A stretch of DNA of 40,386 nucleotides from Candidatus Baldrarchaeota archaeon (GTDB lineage: Archaea; Asgardarchaeota; Baldrarchaeia; Baldrarchaeales; DXJG01). The position numbers and the translations under genes were made by a program. The notes under the pieces were generated by a model that had not been told where the DNA came from, searched no databases, and saw nothing but the letters and a program-made list of their open reading frames with translations. Location: contig JAUQZC010000145.1 in the NCBI GenBank assembly GCA_030587435.1, positions 1-40,386 on the forward strand. The letters run 5' to 3'. Shown piece after piece: positions 23,184 through 32,848 of the stretch (its first letter is position 1; each line of letters starts with the position of its first letter).

Positions 23184-24350
23184 TCACCTTCCTAAAAGTT
23201 TCCTTATTTCTGATAAAATCTCCTCAGGTGTTATCATCTCTCCACCACCAATTTTCGATATAGCTTTAACACGTGCTTCACAACCTACTACTCTTTCCAC
23301 CTCATATATCAATTGGCCGAGATTCATCTCAGGAACCAGAATAAAATCTACCCTTTCTGCCACCTCTTTCACAACCTTCTCGGGAAAAGGCCAAATAGTT
23401 CTCAGCCTAACATGCCCAACCGTTATTCCCTCTTTCTCTGCTAGAATGACTGCATCGTACACAGATCTTGAAGTACAGCCATATGAAATAACACCTATAT
23501 CCGCGTCTTCAATATTTTGGGTTTCTACATCAATAATTTTATCCGCGTCTTCCCTAATTTTATTAACAATTCGCGTTACAAGCCTTCTGTGAACCTCAGG
23601 ATCCACCGTCTTTCTATAACCATACTCATTATGAGTAGATCCAGTAATTAAAAGATTAAAACCATCCCCAATTCGAGGCATAGGAGGAACTCCTACCTCA
23701 CCCACACCACCAAAAACAGGTTCACCAATATAACTTGGCTTCCTTCTACTATACACCTCTATTTCTCCGGGAGAAGGAACACGAACTTTTTCCCACATAT
23801 GCCCCACAACTTCATCCGATAGGATAATAACTGGAACTCTATAAATCTCAGCTAAATTAAAAGCTTTAACAGTCAAATCAAACATTTCTTGGGGAGAATT
23901 CGGGGAAAGAACAATAACTTCATGATCACCGTGAGTCCCCCACCTAGCTTGCATAACATCTCCCTGAGCAGCTTTCGTAGCCTGACCAGTGCTTGGACCT
24001 ACGCGTTGAACATCAACAATTACACAAGGCGTTTCCGTCATACACGCATAACCAATGTTTTCTTGCATTAAGCTAAAACCAGGACCAGACGTTGCCGTCA
24101 TGGCTTTTAGTCCACCCCAAGAAGCCCCAATAACGGCTGAGATCGATGCAATTTCGTCTTCCATTTGTACGTATATACCCCCAACTTCAGGTAATCTCTT
24201 AGCCATATGTTCAGCAATTTCAGAAGCCGGAGTTATAGGATAACCAGCAAAAAACCTACAGCCAGCAGCTATAGCACCTTCCGCGCAGGCAACATCTCCT
24301 TGCCAAAAATGGACGCCACTCAAAACTTCCTTATTCTTTCTTTCCGACAT
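23184..24350 (-). CDS. korA: 2-oxoacid:ferredoxin oxidoreductase, alpha subunit (KorA type)
   Basis: 388 residues. Residues about 14-45 (FWQGDVACAEGAIAAGCRFFAGYPITPASEI) carry the YPITP-S/A-E motif of the pyrimidine-binding domain, in the form seen in KorA subunits. EDEIASISAVIGASWGG and TSGPGFSLMQENIGYA follow. GGTGA precedes the ATG. It is first in a korA-korB-korC operon. The small ferredoxin subunit KorD, often found just upstream, is absent here. The upstream gap is shared with the EF-2 gene and contains a 10-base palindrome. Confidence 0.93.
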   Translation of the reverse strand: MSERKNKEVLSGVHFWQGDVACAEGAIAAGCRFFAGYPITPASEIAEHMAKRLPEVGGIYVQMEDEIASISAVIGASWGGLKAMTATSGPGFSLMQENIGYACMTETPCVIVDVQRVGPSTGQATKAAQGDVMQARWGTHGDHEVIVLSPNSPQEMFDLTVKAFNLAEIYRVPVIILSDEVVGHMWEKVRVPSPGEIEVYSRRKPSYIGEPVFGGVGEVGVPPMPRIGDGFNLLITGSTHNEYGYRKTVDPEVHRRLVTRIVNKIREDADKIIDVETQNIEDADIGVISYGCTSRSVYDAVILAEKEGITVGHVRLRTIWPFPEKVVKEVAERVDFILVPEMNLGQLIYEVERVVGCEARVKAISKIGGGEMITPEEILSEIRKLLGR

Positions 24351-24411
24351 TCTTTCACCCCTGAGACCACCACATAGTTGTCTCTTCTATCAAAATAAAT
24401 CTACCTAATTA

Positions 24412-24437
24412 ACTAAGTTTAAGAACCTAAACTTAGT
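24412..24437. promoter_or_regulatory. perfect inverted repeat between korA and the EF-2 gene
   Basis: ACTAAGTTTA (24412-24421) and TAAACTTAGT (24428-24437) are exact reverse complements separated by AGAACC. The site lies in the divergent promoter gap, about 60 bases from korA and 110 bases from the EF-2 start. A dimeric regulator operator is the natural reading; the flanks are AT-rich enough to hold TATA boxes. Which gene it controls is unknown. Confidence 0.5.
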
Positions 24438-24547
24438 AGTAGCTTATAATATAAAAGTGAACAACTTCGAGGGAATATAAGTTTAGTTCTCGCCATAATG
24501 ATTTTGTTGTTTCAGCGCTATTCTCGTAGAGTCCTGGGGTGAAAAGG

Positions 24548-26725
24548 GTGGCAAAGCGTAAAATGGTCCAAGAAGTGCTAAAAATTATGAAATCAAAGGA
24601 ATATATTAGAAATATTGGAATAGTTGCTCACATAGATCATGGGAAAACAACACTTACCGATTCTCTATTGGCTGGAGCAGGCTTACTTTCCCCATCACTT
24701 GCCGGTCAGGTTAAGGCGCTTGACTATTTGGAAGAAGAGCAAAGACGCGGTATAACAATTAAAACAGCAAATATATCTCTCCTTTATGAGTGGAAGAATG
24801 ATCATTACGTAGTAAACTTGATCGATACACCCGGGCACGTCGATTTCTCAGGCAAAGTTACAAGAGCACTAAGGGCAATTGATGGAGTAGTGGTAGTAGT
24901 GGATGCCGTTGAGGAAATAATGGTTCAAACGGAAACAGTGACGAGACAAGCATTAGAAGAAAGAGTAAAACCGATTCTCTTCATAAACAAAGTTGATAGG
25001 CTTATAAGAGAATTAAAACTTCCTCCCGAGAAAATTAGAGAAAAATTTGAAAGAATAATTCGAAACTTTAATACTCTTATTGAAAATTTCGGAGAGGAAG
25101 CTTTCAAAAAAGGGTGGAGAGTTAATCCAGAAAATGGATCAGTAATTTTTGGAAGTGCACTCCATAAATGGGGTTTTACAATTCCTTCAATTAACAAATC
25201 GGGATTGAAATTTAAAGACATAATGAAATTTTATAAGGAAGGAAAAATAGACCAACTGCAAAATCTTCTGCCTCTTCACGAAGCCGTATTAAGTGCAATA
25301 GTAAAACACTTACCAAACCCTATAGTGGCTCAAAAGTACAGAATACCAAAAATATGGCATGGCAACTTAGAATCAGAAGTCGGGCAAGCAATGTTAAACT
25401 GTGATGACAAGGGACCCCTAACATTCTGTGTCACCAAAATAATTTTAGATCCCCATGCAAAACTTGTAGCAACAGGTAGAATCTTTTCAGGAACCATAAA
25501 GGAAGGACAAGAAGTTTATCTACTGAACGCAAGAAAATCCCATAGAATACAGCAAGTAGGCATGTACATGGGAGCCGTCAGAGAAATCGTAAAAGAAATC
25601 CCAGCAGGAAACATAGCAGCAATAATTGGACCTGAAGAACTTAAATCTGGAGAAACCATAGTTGAACTAGGATATGAAACTAAAATGACCCCTTTCGAAG
25701 AAATAAAGTACATTACCGAACCCGTAGTAACTCTAACAGTTGAGCCTAAAAAACCACAATATCTTCAAAAAATGATAGAATTAATGAAAAAACTCTCAAT
25801 ACAAGACCCAAACTTATCAGTTTCAATAAATGAAGAAACCGGCGAATATCTATTGTCGGGAATCGGGGAACTACATCTTGAAATCGCAATAAAAGAACTG
25901 GAAAAATCAGGATTAGAAATAATAACATCCAAACCGATCGTTGTGTATAGGGAAACTGTTAAAACCAAGGGAGGCCCAGTATTTGTAAACAGTATCAACG
26001 ATTTAAATTCGGTAACACTCCTTGTAGAACCTCTCGAAGAAGATGTGTTAAACATACTATTAGAGAAACATTCCATTAGAGAGGAAGAAAATAATAAAAT
26101 TACCCGCCTTCTTGCCAAAAAAATGGAACAGTATCTAAAAAATGCTAATGAAATATGGGCCATCGAAAAACATGGAAACCTCTTAATTTACGCTGGACAG
26201 GAAGACGAGGAAATATTAGATGTAAAAAACTCCGTTATTACTGGTTTCAAGTGGGCATGTGAATCAGGTCCACTATGTGGTGAACCTTTACGAGGACTAA
26301 AAGTAATAATTCAAGAACTAAACATACATAAGAACCCAGAAATGAGAGATTCCTCACAAATAATTCCTATGATTAAAAATGCCATATTTAAAGCAATACT
26401 TTCAGATACTCCAACAATTCTAGAACCTATATACAAAATACAAATCAGAACTCCGCCAGAAACCGTGGGAAACATCCTAAGTGTACTAGCACAACGAAGA
26501 GGCAACGTACTCAAGGTGGAACAAAGAGGATTTGACACACTAATAACAGCAACGATCCCAGTTAAGGAAAGTTTCGGACTTGCAACGGAACTTCGATCAA
26601 AAACTTCCGGAAGAGCATTCTGGCAAATGCAATTCTCAAGCTGGGAAGAACCACCGGATAACGTAGCAAAACAAATAATTGAAGAAGTCAAAGAGCGAAA
26701 AGGAATAAAAACAACCAATATATAA
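24548..26725 (+). CDS. EF-2-family translocation GTPase lacking the diphthamide histidine
   Basis: About 725 residues, full EF-2 length. G1 is GIVAHIDHGKTT, G3 IDTPGHVDFSG, G4 INKVDR, and switch I has EEQRRGITIKTA. Domain II, domain III (SIQDPNLSVSINEETGEYLLSGIGELHLEI) and domains IV-V follow in order. In domain IV the diphthamide loop, normally LHxDxxHRGxxQ, reads IHKNPEMRDSSQ, so the modified His is Met (codon 26342-26344, residue about 599) and the following Gly is Asp. Downstream NAIFKAIL aligns without a gap to the canonical NAIYAAML. It is either the sole EF-2 of a diphthamide-less lineage or a divergent paralogue. The start at GTG 24548 is supported by GGTGA; GTG 24539 is an alternative. 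Confidence 0.93.
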   Translation: MAKRKMVQEVLKIMKSKEYIRNIGIVAHIDHGKTTLTDSLLAGAGLLSPSLAGQVKALDYLEEEQRRGITIKTANISLLYEWKNDHYVVNLIDTPGHVDFSGKVTRALRAIDGVVVVVDAVEEIMVQTETVTRQALEERVKPILFINKVDRLIRELKLPPEKIREKFERIIRNFNTLIENFGEEAFKKGWRVNPENGSVIFGSALHKWGFTIPSINKSGLKFKDIMKFYKEGKIDQLQNLLPLHEAVLSAIVKHLPNPIVAQKYRIPKIWHGNLESEVGQAMLNCDDKGPLTFCVTKIILDPHAKLVATGRIFSGTIKEGQEVYLLNARKSHRIQQVGMYMGAVREIVKEIPAGNIAAIIGPEELKSGETIVELGYETKMTPFEEIKYITEPVVTLTVEPKKPQYLQKMIELMKKLSIQDPNLSVSINEETGEYLLSGIGELHLEIAIKELEKSGLEIITSKPIVVYRETVKTKGGPVFVNSINDLNSVTLLVEPLEEDVLNILLEKHSIREEENNKITRLLAKKMEQYLKNANEIWAIEKHGNLLIYAGQEDEEILDVKNSVITGFKWACESGPLCGEPLRGLKVIIQELNIHKNPEMRDSSQIIPMIKNAIFKAILSDTPTILEPIYKIQIRTPPETVGNILSVLAQRRGNVLKVEQRGFDTLITATIPVKESFGLATELRSKTSGRAFWQMQFSSWEEPPDNVAKQIIEEVKERKGIKTTNI

Positions 26726-26921
26726 ACTAATCACTATATAAGTAACTTATTCCATCAAATTATTCAAGTTACATCCTTAGTTGCAAACTCCCTTACAGAC
26801 CCACATAAAACTTAACGATTTTTCTAGAAGCTAAGCATAAACGCATCATAAAAGCATCTTATGTATTCCCTCTAAGTAACAGAAAAATTAAAAACATCAA
26901 CAATATTCATAATAATGAAAA

Positions 26922-26999
26922 GCGGGGCTAGTCTAGCCTGGTCTAGGACGCCGGCCTCCCAAGCCGGTTACCCGGGTTCAAATCCCGGGCCCCGCACCA
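26922..26999 (+). tRNA. tRNA-Gly(CCC)
   Basis: Acceptor GCGGGGC (26922-26928) pairs with GCCCCGC (26989-26995); discriminator A and encoded CCA follow. D-arm GTC/GAC, anticodon stem CCGGC/GCCGG, loop CTCCCAA giving anticodon CCC, four-base variable region and T-arm CCGGG-TTCAAAT-CCCGG. No intron. A TATA-like AAAATTAAAAAC lies about 35-25 bases upstream and a T-run (CCCTTTTT) follows at 27017-27024 as a likely terminator. Confidence 0.95.
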
Positions 27000-27162
27000 C
27001 ATTGTAGTGAAGCGTCGCCCTTTTTATATAGATAAAAGTTCTTATTTCATCTTTTAACCTTTATTGTAAATGTAAGTGGAAGTTAGAGAAAGCTAAGGGA
27101 CTCCAAAACATTATTGTAACCTTAGTTTAGTGTTACTAGGTCTTGATGATTTCAGTTTAGCT

Positions 27163-27636
27163 TTATAGATTAATTTCAGTTGTCTCCTTTTCTGTGCTTA
27201 GCACTACGCATGTTAATGTTTTTTCAACACCTTTAACTAATCTTAGTCTGTCTACGATAAATTTTCCCAGTTCTTCGACATCTCTTACTCTAACTTTGAG
27301 AAGTAGATCCCAGTTTCCAGTTATAATGTGAACTTCTTGGACTTCGGGCAGTCTTGCAATTTCCTTTGCAACTTCTCTTTGTGTTAATTGATAATCCATC
27401 TTTGATGGTTGATATGTAAATGACACCAAAATAAAGGCAGTAGTTCCTTTTCCAAGTTTTTCTGCATTCAAAATTGCTTTATATCCTTTAATTATTCCCC
27501 GTTTTTCTAAACGTTTTATTCTAGCAAATACTGTTGTTATCGGAGAATTTATACGTTTTGCTATCTCTCTAGCTGTTAATTTACAGTTCTCCTGTATCAA
27601 ATTTAATATTTTGATATCTTTTTCATCCAGCTTCAT
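27163..27636 (-). CDS. Lrp/AsnC-family transcriptional regulator
   Basis: 157 residues. The N-terminal winged helix-turn-helix (LDEKDIKILNLIQENCKLTAREIAKRINSPITTVFARIKRLEKRGIIKGYKAIL) is typical. The C-terminal RAM/ligand-sensing domain runs from about 65 to 145, including VQEVHIITGNWDLLLKVRVRDVEELGKFI and the TCVVLSTEKE strand. Members form octamers and often sense amino acids. It stands alone, between a tRNA and the orc1/cdc6 upstream region, so the target cannot be read from context. GGTGG precedes the ATG. Confidence 0.93.
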   Translation of the reverse strand: MKLDEKDIKILNLIQENCKLTAREIAKRINSPITTVFARIKRLEKRGIIKGYKAILNAEKLGKGTTAFILVSFTYQPSKMDYQLTQREVAKEIARLPEVQEVHIITGNWDLLLKVRVRDVEELGKFIVDRLRLVKGVEKTLTCVVLSTEKETTEINL

Positions 27637-28043
27637 TTTCCACCTGTTGTAATAATTACATTCCTTTTATATATACTTCGCCTTTTTCATGTAAAAATTG
27701 CAAAATTTCAACTATTATATAATTATTTGATTTCTCGCATTGCTGACTGGAAAACTAATTAAAATGCGCTTACAAACTATAAGCGAATGTATATCAATAA
27801 AAATAATATCAGAAAGCGTATTTATTCTTCAGCTCTCAAGATCCTCTTCATCACATTTGTGTTCCGTGGGGCTGGATTTCAACATCTTGGAAAATATGTT
27901 TAGGTTACGTTTTTAGGTAAAACTATTTCTGGTTTAAATATATTACTTTCGGTTATCTCCCTCTCTTCGCAATACAATTAAAGATACACAGAGATACTAT
28001 ACTAAATGTTAGTTAGTACTAGATAAAATGCGAGGAGACAAAT
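27637..28043. other. 407-base intergenic region upstream of orc1/cdc6
   Basis: No ORF of substance. It is strongly AT-rich at 27655-27735 and contains a G-rich patch GTTCCGTGGGGCTGG at 27860-27874 followed by TCTTGGAAAA. Archaeal replication origins often lie next to orc1/cdc6 and carry ORB repeats with a G-run, but I do not see a clear repeated ORB pair here. A candidate origin only. Confidence 0.3.
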
Positions 28044-29231
28044 TTGTCAAAAGACGTGTTCGAAGAAGAACTTAAAAAACCCTCAATTTTTAAAGATGAA
28101 TCCAAACTTTCCATAGATTATGTTCCACCTTCACTTCCGCATAGAGAAAAAGAACTTAGGGCACTAGTTAGAAACTTTAAAATTCTACTTGAAAAGCCAG
28201 GAAGCAAAAGTTGTAAAATATTGATTTCCGGAAGTGTTGGTACAGGAAAAACAGCCCTAGCAAAGCTTTTTGGGAAATTGATTTGCAGTGAAGCGCAAAG
28301 ACGTGGTATTAACCTTCACTATATCCATATTAATTGTAGAAGAGATAAAACAGAATTCCTAGTTCTGAAAAGAATTCTTCATTACTTTAATCCGAACTTT
28401 CCAACAAGAGGATTCTCGCCAGAAGAACTCCTTTTTGCTCTCCAAAAAACTTTAGATAGTAGAGAAGCCTTTCTCTTAATAGCTTTAGACGAACTTGATT
28501 TTTATGTCAAAAGAAGTGGACCAGAACTGTTATATGACCTAACACGATTGTACGAAGAGAAATTAAATTCGATGCAAAGAATTTCTCTAATTGGTATAGC
28601 AAAAGATACATCGTGGATAGCCCTACTAGATTCTAGCACGTTAAGCACGTTACAACAAAATACTCTATTTTTAGCAAGATATAATGCTTCACAGCTCAAA
28701 GATATCTTAGAAATGAGAGTAAAGGAAGCATTTTACGAAGGAAGTGTTTCAGAGGAAGCCATTAGTTTAATCGCAGATATTGCAGCAGAATGGGGAGATG
28801 CTAGGTACTCCTTAGAGCTTTTATGGAGAGCTGGAAAATACGCCGAAGCAGAAGGAGAGTTTCGCGTATTACCTGAACATGTAAGACTTGCAAAGGCAGA
28901 GACGCACCCAGTTATAAGAAGAGAAGTTCTTCTTGACTTGCCTCAGCATCACAGACTTCTTCTTTTGGCTCTAGCAAGAAAACTAAGAAAGAATGAAAAA
29001 GCGTATGTGACGATGGGTGAAATCGAGGAACTCTACCATATTATATGTGAAGAGTATGGAGAAAAGCCACGGGGACACACACAAATATGGAACTATATCC
29101 ATGACTTGGAAGGCTGCGGAATCATAAATATAAAACTCTCTGGATCTGGGATTCGCGGAAAAACGACTCTCATAAGTCTTCCTGATGTTCCTGCATCAAT
29201 ATTAGAAAAAGAATTAATGACCCTACTTTAA
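28044..29231 (+). CDS. Orc1/Cdc6-type replication initiator
   Basis: 395 residues, an AAA+ ATPase with a C-terminal winged helix. Walker A GSVGTGKT at 63-70 and Walker B LIALDELD near 145-152. The lid region contains YNASQLKDILEMRVKEAF and GDARYSLELLWRAGKYAEAEG, a Cdc6 sensor-2 signature. The C-terminal part (LPQHHRLLLLALARKL, then TQIWNYIHDLEGCGIINIKLSGSG) forms the DNA-binding winged helix. The start is TTG with GAGGAG upstream. It binds origins and loads MCM. It lies 3 bases before a small winged-helix gene. Confidence 0.93.
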   Translation: MSKDVFEEELKKPSIFKDESKLSIDYVPPSLPHREKELRALVRNFKILLEKPGSKSCKILISGSVGTGKTALAKLFGKLICSEAQRRGINLHYIHINCRRDKTEFLVLKRILHYFNPNFPTRGFSPEELLFALQKTLDSREAFLLIALDELDFYVKRSGPELLYDLTRLYEEKLNSMQRISLIGIAKDTSWIALLDSSTLSTLQQNTLFLARYNASQLKDILEMRVKEAFYEGSVSEEAISLIADIAAEWGDARYSLELLWRAGKYAEAEGEFRVLPEHVRLAKAETHPVIRREVLLDLPQHHRLLLLALARKLRKNEKAYVTMGEIEELYHIICEEYGEKPRGHTQIWNYIHDLEGCGIINIKLSGSGIRGKTTLISLPDVPASILEKELMTLL

Positions 29232-29243
29232 AAGGTGAACAGA

Positions 29244-29525
29244 ATGAATACTCAAAGCGAAAAACTACAAATAGAAAATATCCTCTCATCTCGTGGTAGA
29301 GTGAAAATTATAAAAGTGCTTGCAAAAGAAGAAGAACTAAACATTTCAGAAATAGTAAAAAGAGTAAGATTAAACCATAGCACAGTTGCTCAACACCTAG
29401 GATACTTATGTAAGGTAGGTATCATTCAAGAGAAAACATTCGGACGTATCCGAATTTATAGGTTAAAGACTGAAAACGCAAAAGTTAGAGCATTAAAAAC
29501 TCTCTTTTCTCTCTGGGAAAGTTAA
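29244..29525 (+). CDS. small ArsR-like winged-helix protein
   Basis: 93 residues from ATG 29244, preferred over GTG 29235 because GGTGA lies 5 bases upstream. The body is one winged helix: LSSRGRVKIIKVLAKEEELNISEIVKRVRLNHSTVAQHLGYLCKVGIIQEKTFGRIRIYRL, with the recognition helix around NHSTVAQHL. No metal-binding Cys cluster is seen, so it is unlikely to be a metal sensor. It follows orc1/cdc6 with almost no gap and precedes truA by 20 bases, which suggests a single transcript. Function unknown beyond probable DNA binding. Confidence 0.8.
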   Translation: MNTQSEKLQIENILSSRGRVKIIKVLAKEEELNISEIVKRVRLNHSTVAQHLGYLCKVGIIQEKTFGRIRIYRLKTENAKVRALKTLFSLWES

Positions 29526-29545
29526 TGTCTTAATATACATGGAAG

Positions 29546-30400
29546 GTGTTCCTAATACCAAGATACGCACTTAAATTAACATATCTCGGCACAAACTACA
29601 AAGGCTATCAGCGACAACCACGAGTAAAAACTATTGAGAAAGAACTCCTACAAGCATTAGAAAAATGCGGCCTAATCCAAAAAAATAAACTTAAACAATA
29701 CAAGTATGAATATGCAAGTAGAACAGATGCCTCTGTACATGCGATAAGTCAAGTAATAGCACTTACGCTTCCATCCGAGATAGGCGAGATCGTAATAAAT
29801 AAAGTTAACCAACATCTTCCTCAAGACATAAAAATTATAGGATTTACGCAAGTACCCTCGGACTTTAGCCCAAGACATCACGCCATCTACAGACACTATA
29901 AATATGTAACCTATTACAAAGGAGAGAACTTAATTCAAATGAAACAGCTTGCAAAGTATATTCTTGGAAACCATGATTTCAAAAACATATCTAGTAAAAA
30001 AACAGATAAAAACACGTTTAGAAGGCTCCTTGCAATAAACATTCAAAAAAATAAAGATTTTATACATGTAGATGTTATAGGAAGAAGTTTTTGTCGTGGA
30101 ATGATAAGAAAAATATTAACACTGCTGTTAGAGGGAGGAAAACGAAATATAACCCATAAAGACTTATCCCTACTCCTAAACCCAATAATTAAAAACATAA
30201 TACCACTAAAATACGCATCTCCTAACGGCTTAATACTATACGACATAAGATATTCTGTTACTTTTTATCTTATCCCAAAAGCAGTAATTAACTTTCTTGA
30301 ACATATAAAATACGAACTAAATGGCAATAATTTATTAGAGCAGATATTTCTTTCATTTAAATCGTACTTCATGAAAGCAAACATTACCTTAAAAGTTTAA
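29546..30400 (+). CDS. truA: tRNA pseudouridine synthase A
   Basis: 284 residues. The catalytic Asp is D61 in SRTDASVHA. Supporting motifs are LTYLGTNYKGYQRQP near the N-terminus, FSPRHHAIYRHYKY, and FCRGMIRKILTLLLEGG. TruA makes pseudouridine at positions 38-40 of the tRNA anticodon arm. The start is GTG 29546; no better start exists because codon 4 (ATA CCA AGA) would be the usual MPRYALKL beginning. The C-terminal 40 residues are an unusual hydrophobic/aromatic extension (HIKYELNGNNLLEQIFLSFKSYF). Its 3' end overlaps the convergent rfcL by 17 bases. Confidence 0.9.
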   Translation: MFLIPRYALKLTYLGTNYKGYQRQPRVKTIEKELLQALEKCGLIQKNKLKQYKYEYASRTDASVHAISQVIALTLPSEIGEIVINKVNQHLPQDIKIIGFTQVPSDFSPRHHAIYRHYKYVTYYKGENLIQMKQLAKYILGNHDFKNISSKKTDKNTFRRLLAINIQKNKDFIHVDVIGRSFCRGMIRKILTLLLEGGKRNITHKDLSLLLNPIIKNIIPLKYASPNGLILYDIRYSVTFYLIPKAVINFLEHIKYELNGNNLLEQIFLSFKSYFMKANITLKV

Positions 30401-31637
30401 TAATCTCCTTTGAGGACTTGCTATCACCTATAATAAAAGCTATTTCTTCTTCATTAAATCTAAACCACTTAGCCATTTTAGCTCCCATCTCTGGATTATT
30501 TCTGAAGATAGTTCTTATAAATGGTAGAAAATCATTGATAGCCCTTGTTACGGAGGTATGGCAGCGCTTTTTAATTTTCTCTCCGACTTTTTTTTGTAGA
30601 TCTCTTTGTTCCTTGGACGATTTAAGTTCCCTAAGCAATGAGGGAAAACTATATTTAACAAACTTAAATTTGGACTTGGTACGTGCAAGCGCCACACCAG
30701 CAGACATAAGTTCAAAAGCATAAGGCAAAAGTTTCCAATTCTGTTCACGCTTAATCCTTCCAAGGAATACATCCGCACGCGAAAGAGCATCGTAAGCTTT
30801 GGCTAATTCTTCTACATCATCCATATGATAGGGAATATTTTCACTTATCCATCGCATTAACATTTCATAGTCAACATCCGCCGTACTCAAAGCAAAAGTC
30901 GCCATCCTAGCAGTCTTAGCCGAAAAAAGCATTCTCAAAACTTCAAAAATATTCTTTTCTCTGTCTCTGCGGGCAAGAATACCTAGCATCTCCTTTGTTA
31001 ATCTTTTCCTTCCTTCAGCTAGGGCCTGAAGGTCGTTTATTGCTGAACGAAGGTCACCTTCGGCGTTTTTCGCGATTTCCTTTAAAACTTCATTATCAGC
31101 AACGATTCCTTCTTTCTGGCAAATTGAACGAAGAACCTTAACAACGTCCCACATGGTCAATCTTTTATACCCTATAAGTTCACAGTATTGCCTCAATGAA
31201 GTAAATCGAGGGTCCCACGGATCATTTGCCGTAAGAACTACAGGTACTCGCGCGTTCTTAATAACCTTTATAATGGCTCCAAGCCCTCCTCTATCTTCCC
31301 TTCCACTAAGACCATCAATTTCATCAATTAAAACTATTCTTCCTTTCTTTGCAAAGAGAGGTGCTTGCATAGCAGCAGAACCAGCAACACGCATAACATT
31401 TTGAACATTTCTCGTATCGCTAGCATTCATCTCGATGACTTCGTAATTTAGTTCGTTTGCAACAGCATAAACACTAACAGTTTTACCAGTACCTGGCGGT
31501 CCATAAAGTAAAATTCCTTTACTACCAGGTTTCCACTCTTTCACGAGCCTTAGTAATTTCATAGCAGCCTCGGTGTTCCTAACTATTTCAGAAACTCTTC
31601 TAGGGGCGTACTTCTCTGTCCATGGAATGGCACTCAA
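30384..31637 (-). CDS. rfcL: replication factor C large subunit
   Basis: 417 residues, an AAA+ clamp-loader ATPase. Walker A GPPGTGKT at 46-53, Walker B LIDEIDG at about 103-109, and LTANDPWDPRFTSLRQYCELI near sensor 1 are the archaeal RfcL pattern. With four RfcS it loads PCNA on DNA. The C-terminus (about 400-417) has no obvious PCNA-interacting peptide, which many RfcL proteins carry. The start is TTG, six bases after the rfcS stop, so both are in one operon. Confidence 0.95.
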   Translation of the reverse strand: MSAIPWTEKYAPRRVSEIVRNTEAAMKLLRLVKEWKPGSKGILLYGPPGTGKTVSVYAVANELNYEVIEMNASDTRNVQNVMRVAGSAAMQAPLFAKKGRIVLIDEIDGLSGREDRGGLGAIIKVIKNARVPVVLTANDPWDPRFTSLRQYCELIGYKRLTMWDVVKVLRSICQKEGIVADNEVLKEIAKNAEGDLRSAINDLQALAEGRKRLTKEMLGILARRDREKNIFEVLRMLFSAKTARMATFALSTADVDYEMLMRWISENIPYHMDDVEELAKAYDALSRADVFLGRIKREQNWKLLPYAFELMSAGVALARTKSKFKFVKYSFPSLLRELKSSKEQRDLQKKVGEKIKKRCHTSVTRAINDFLPFIRTIFRNNPEMGAKMAKWFRFNEEEIAFIIGDSKSSKEIIKLLR

Positions 31638-31643
31638 CCTATT

Positions 31644-32615
<972 letters not shown>

Positions 32616-32848
32616 TATAATCATCACCCTCCAACATCATAAAATCGATAGTTTAACATCGTATATATTTTCTTAACACAACTTAAATAACTCTCGATAC
32701 AAGTTGTCTTCAAACGATGCAAAACCCACCTTTAAATTGTTAAGATACTTTTTCTATTAATTTGCTCTAGAAGTAAGATTCGTAAAAAGAGGTATTTAAT
32801 GTTTTGGCTGTATAATTAAGTGAAAATCGCTAGTTGCTACTTTAAGAT

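Noticed and set aside
30384..30400. 17-base overlap of truA and rfcL as a sign of a wrong end
   Set aside because: Both C-termini are read on opposite strands with no frameshift. Short convergent overlaps are common in compact archaeal genomes.
32678..32707. Inverted repeat ACAACTT/AAGTTGT upstream of rfcS
   Set aside because: Only 7 bases per arm with a 16-base AT-rich spacer. Such repeats are expected by chance in this base composition.
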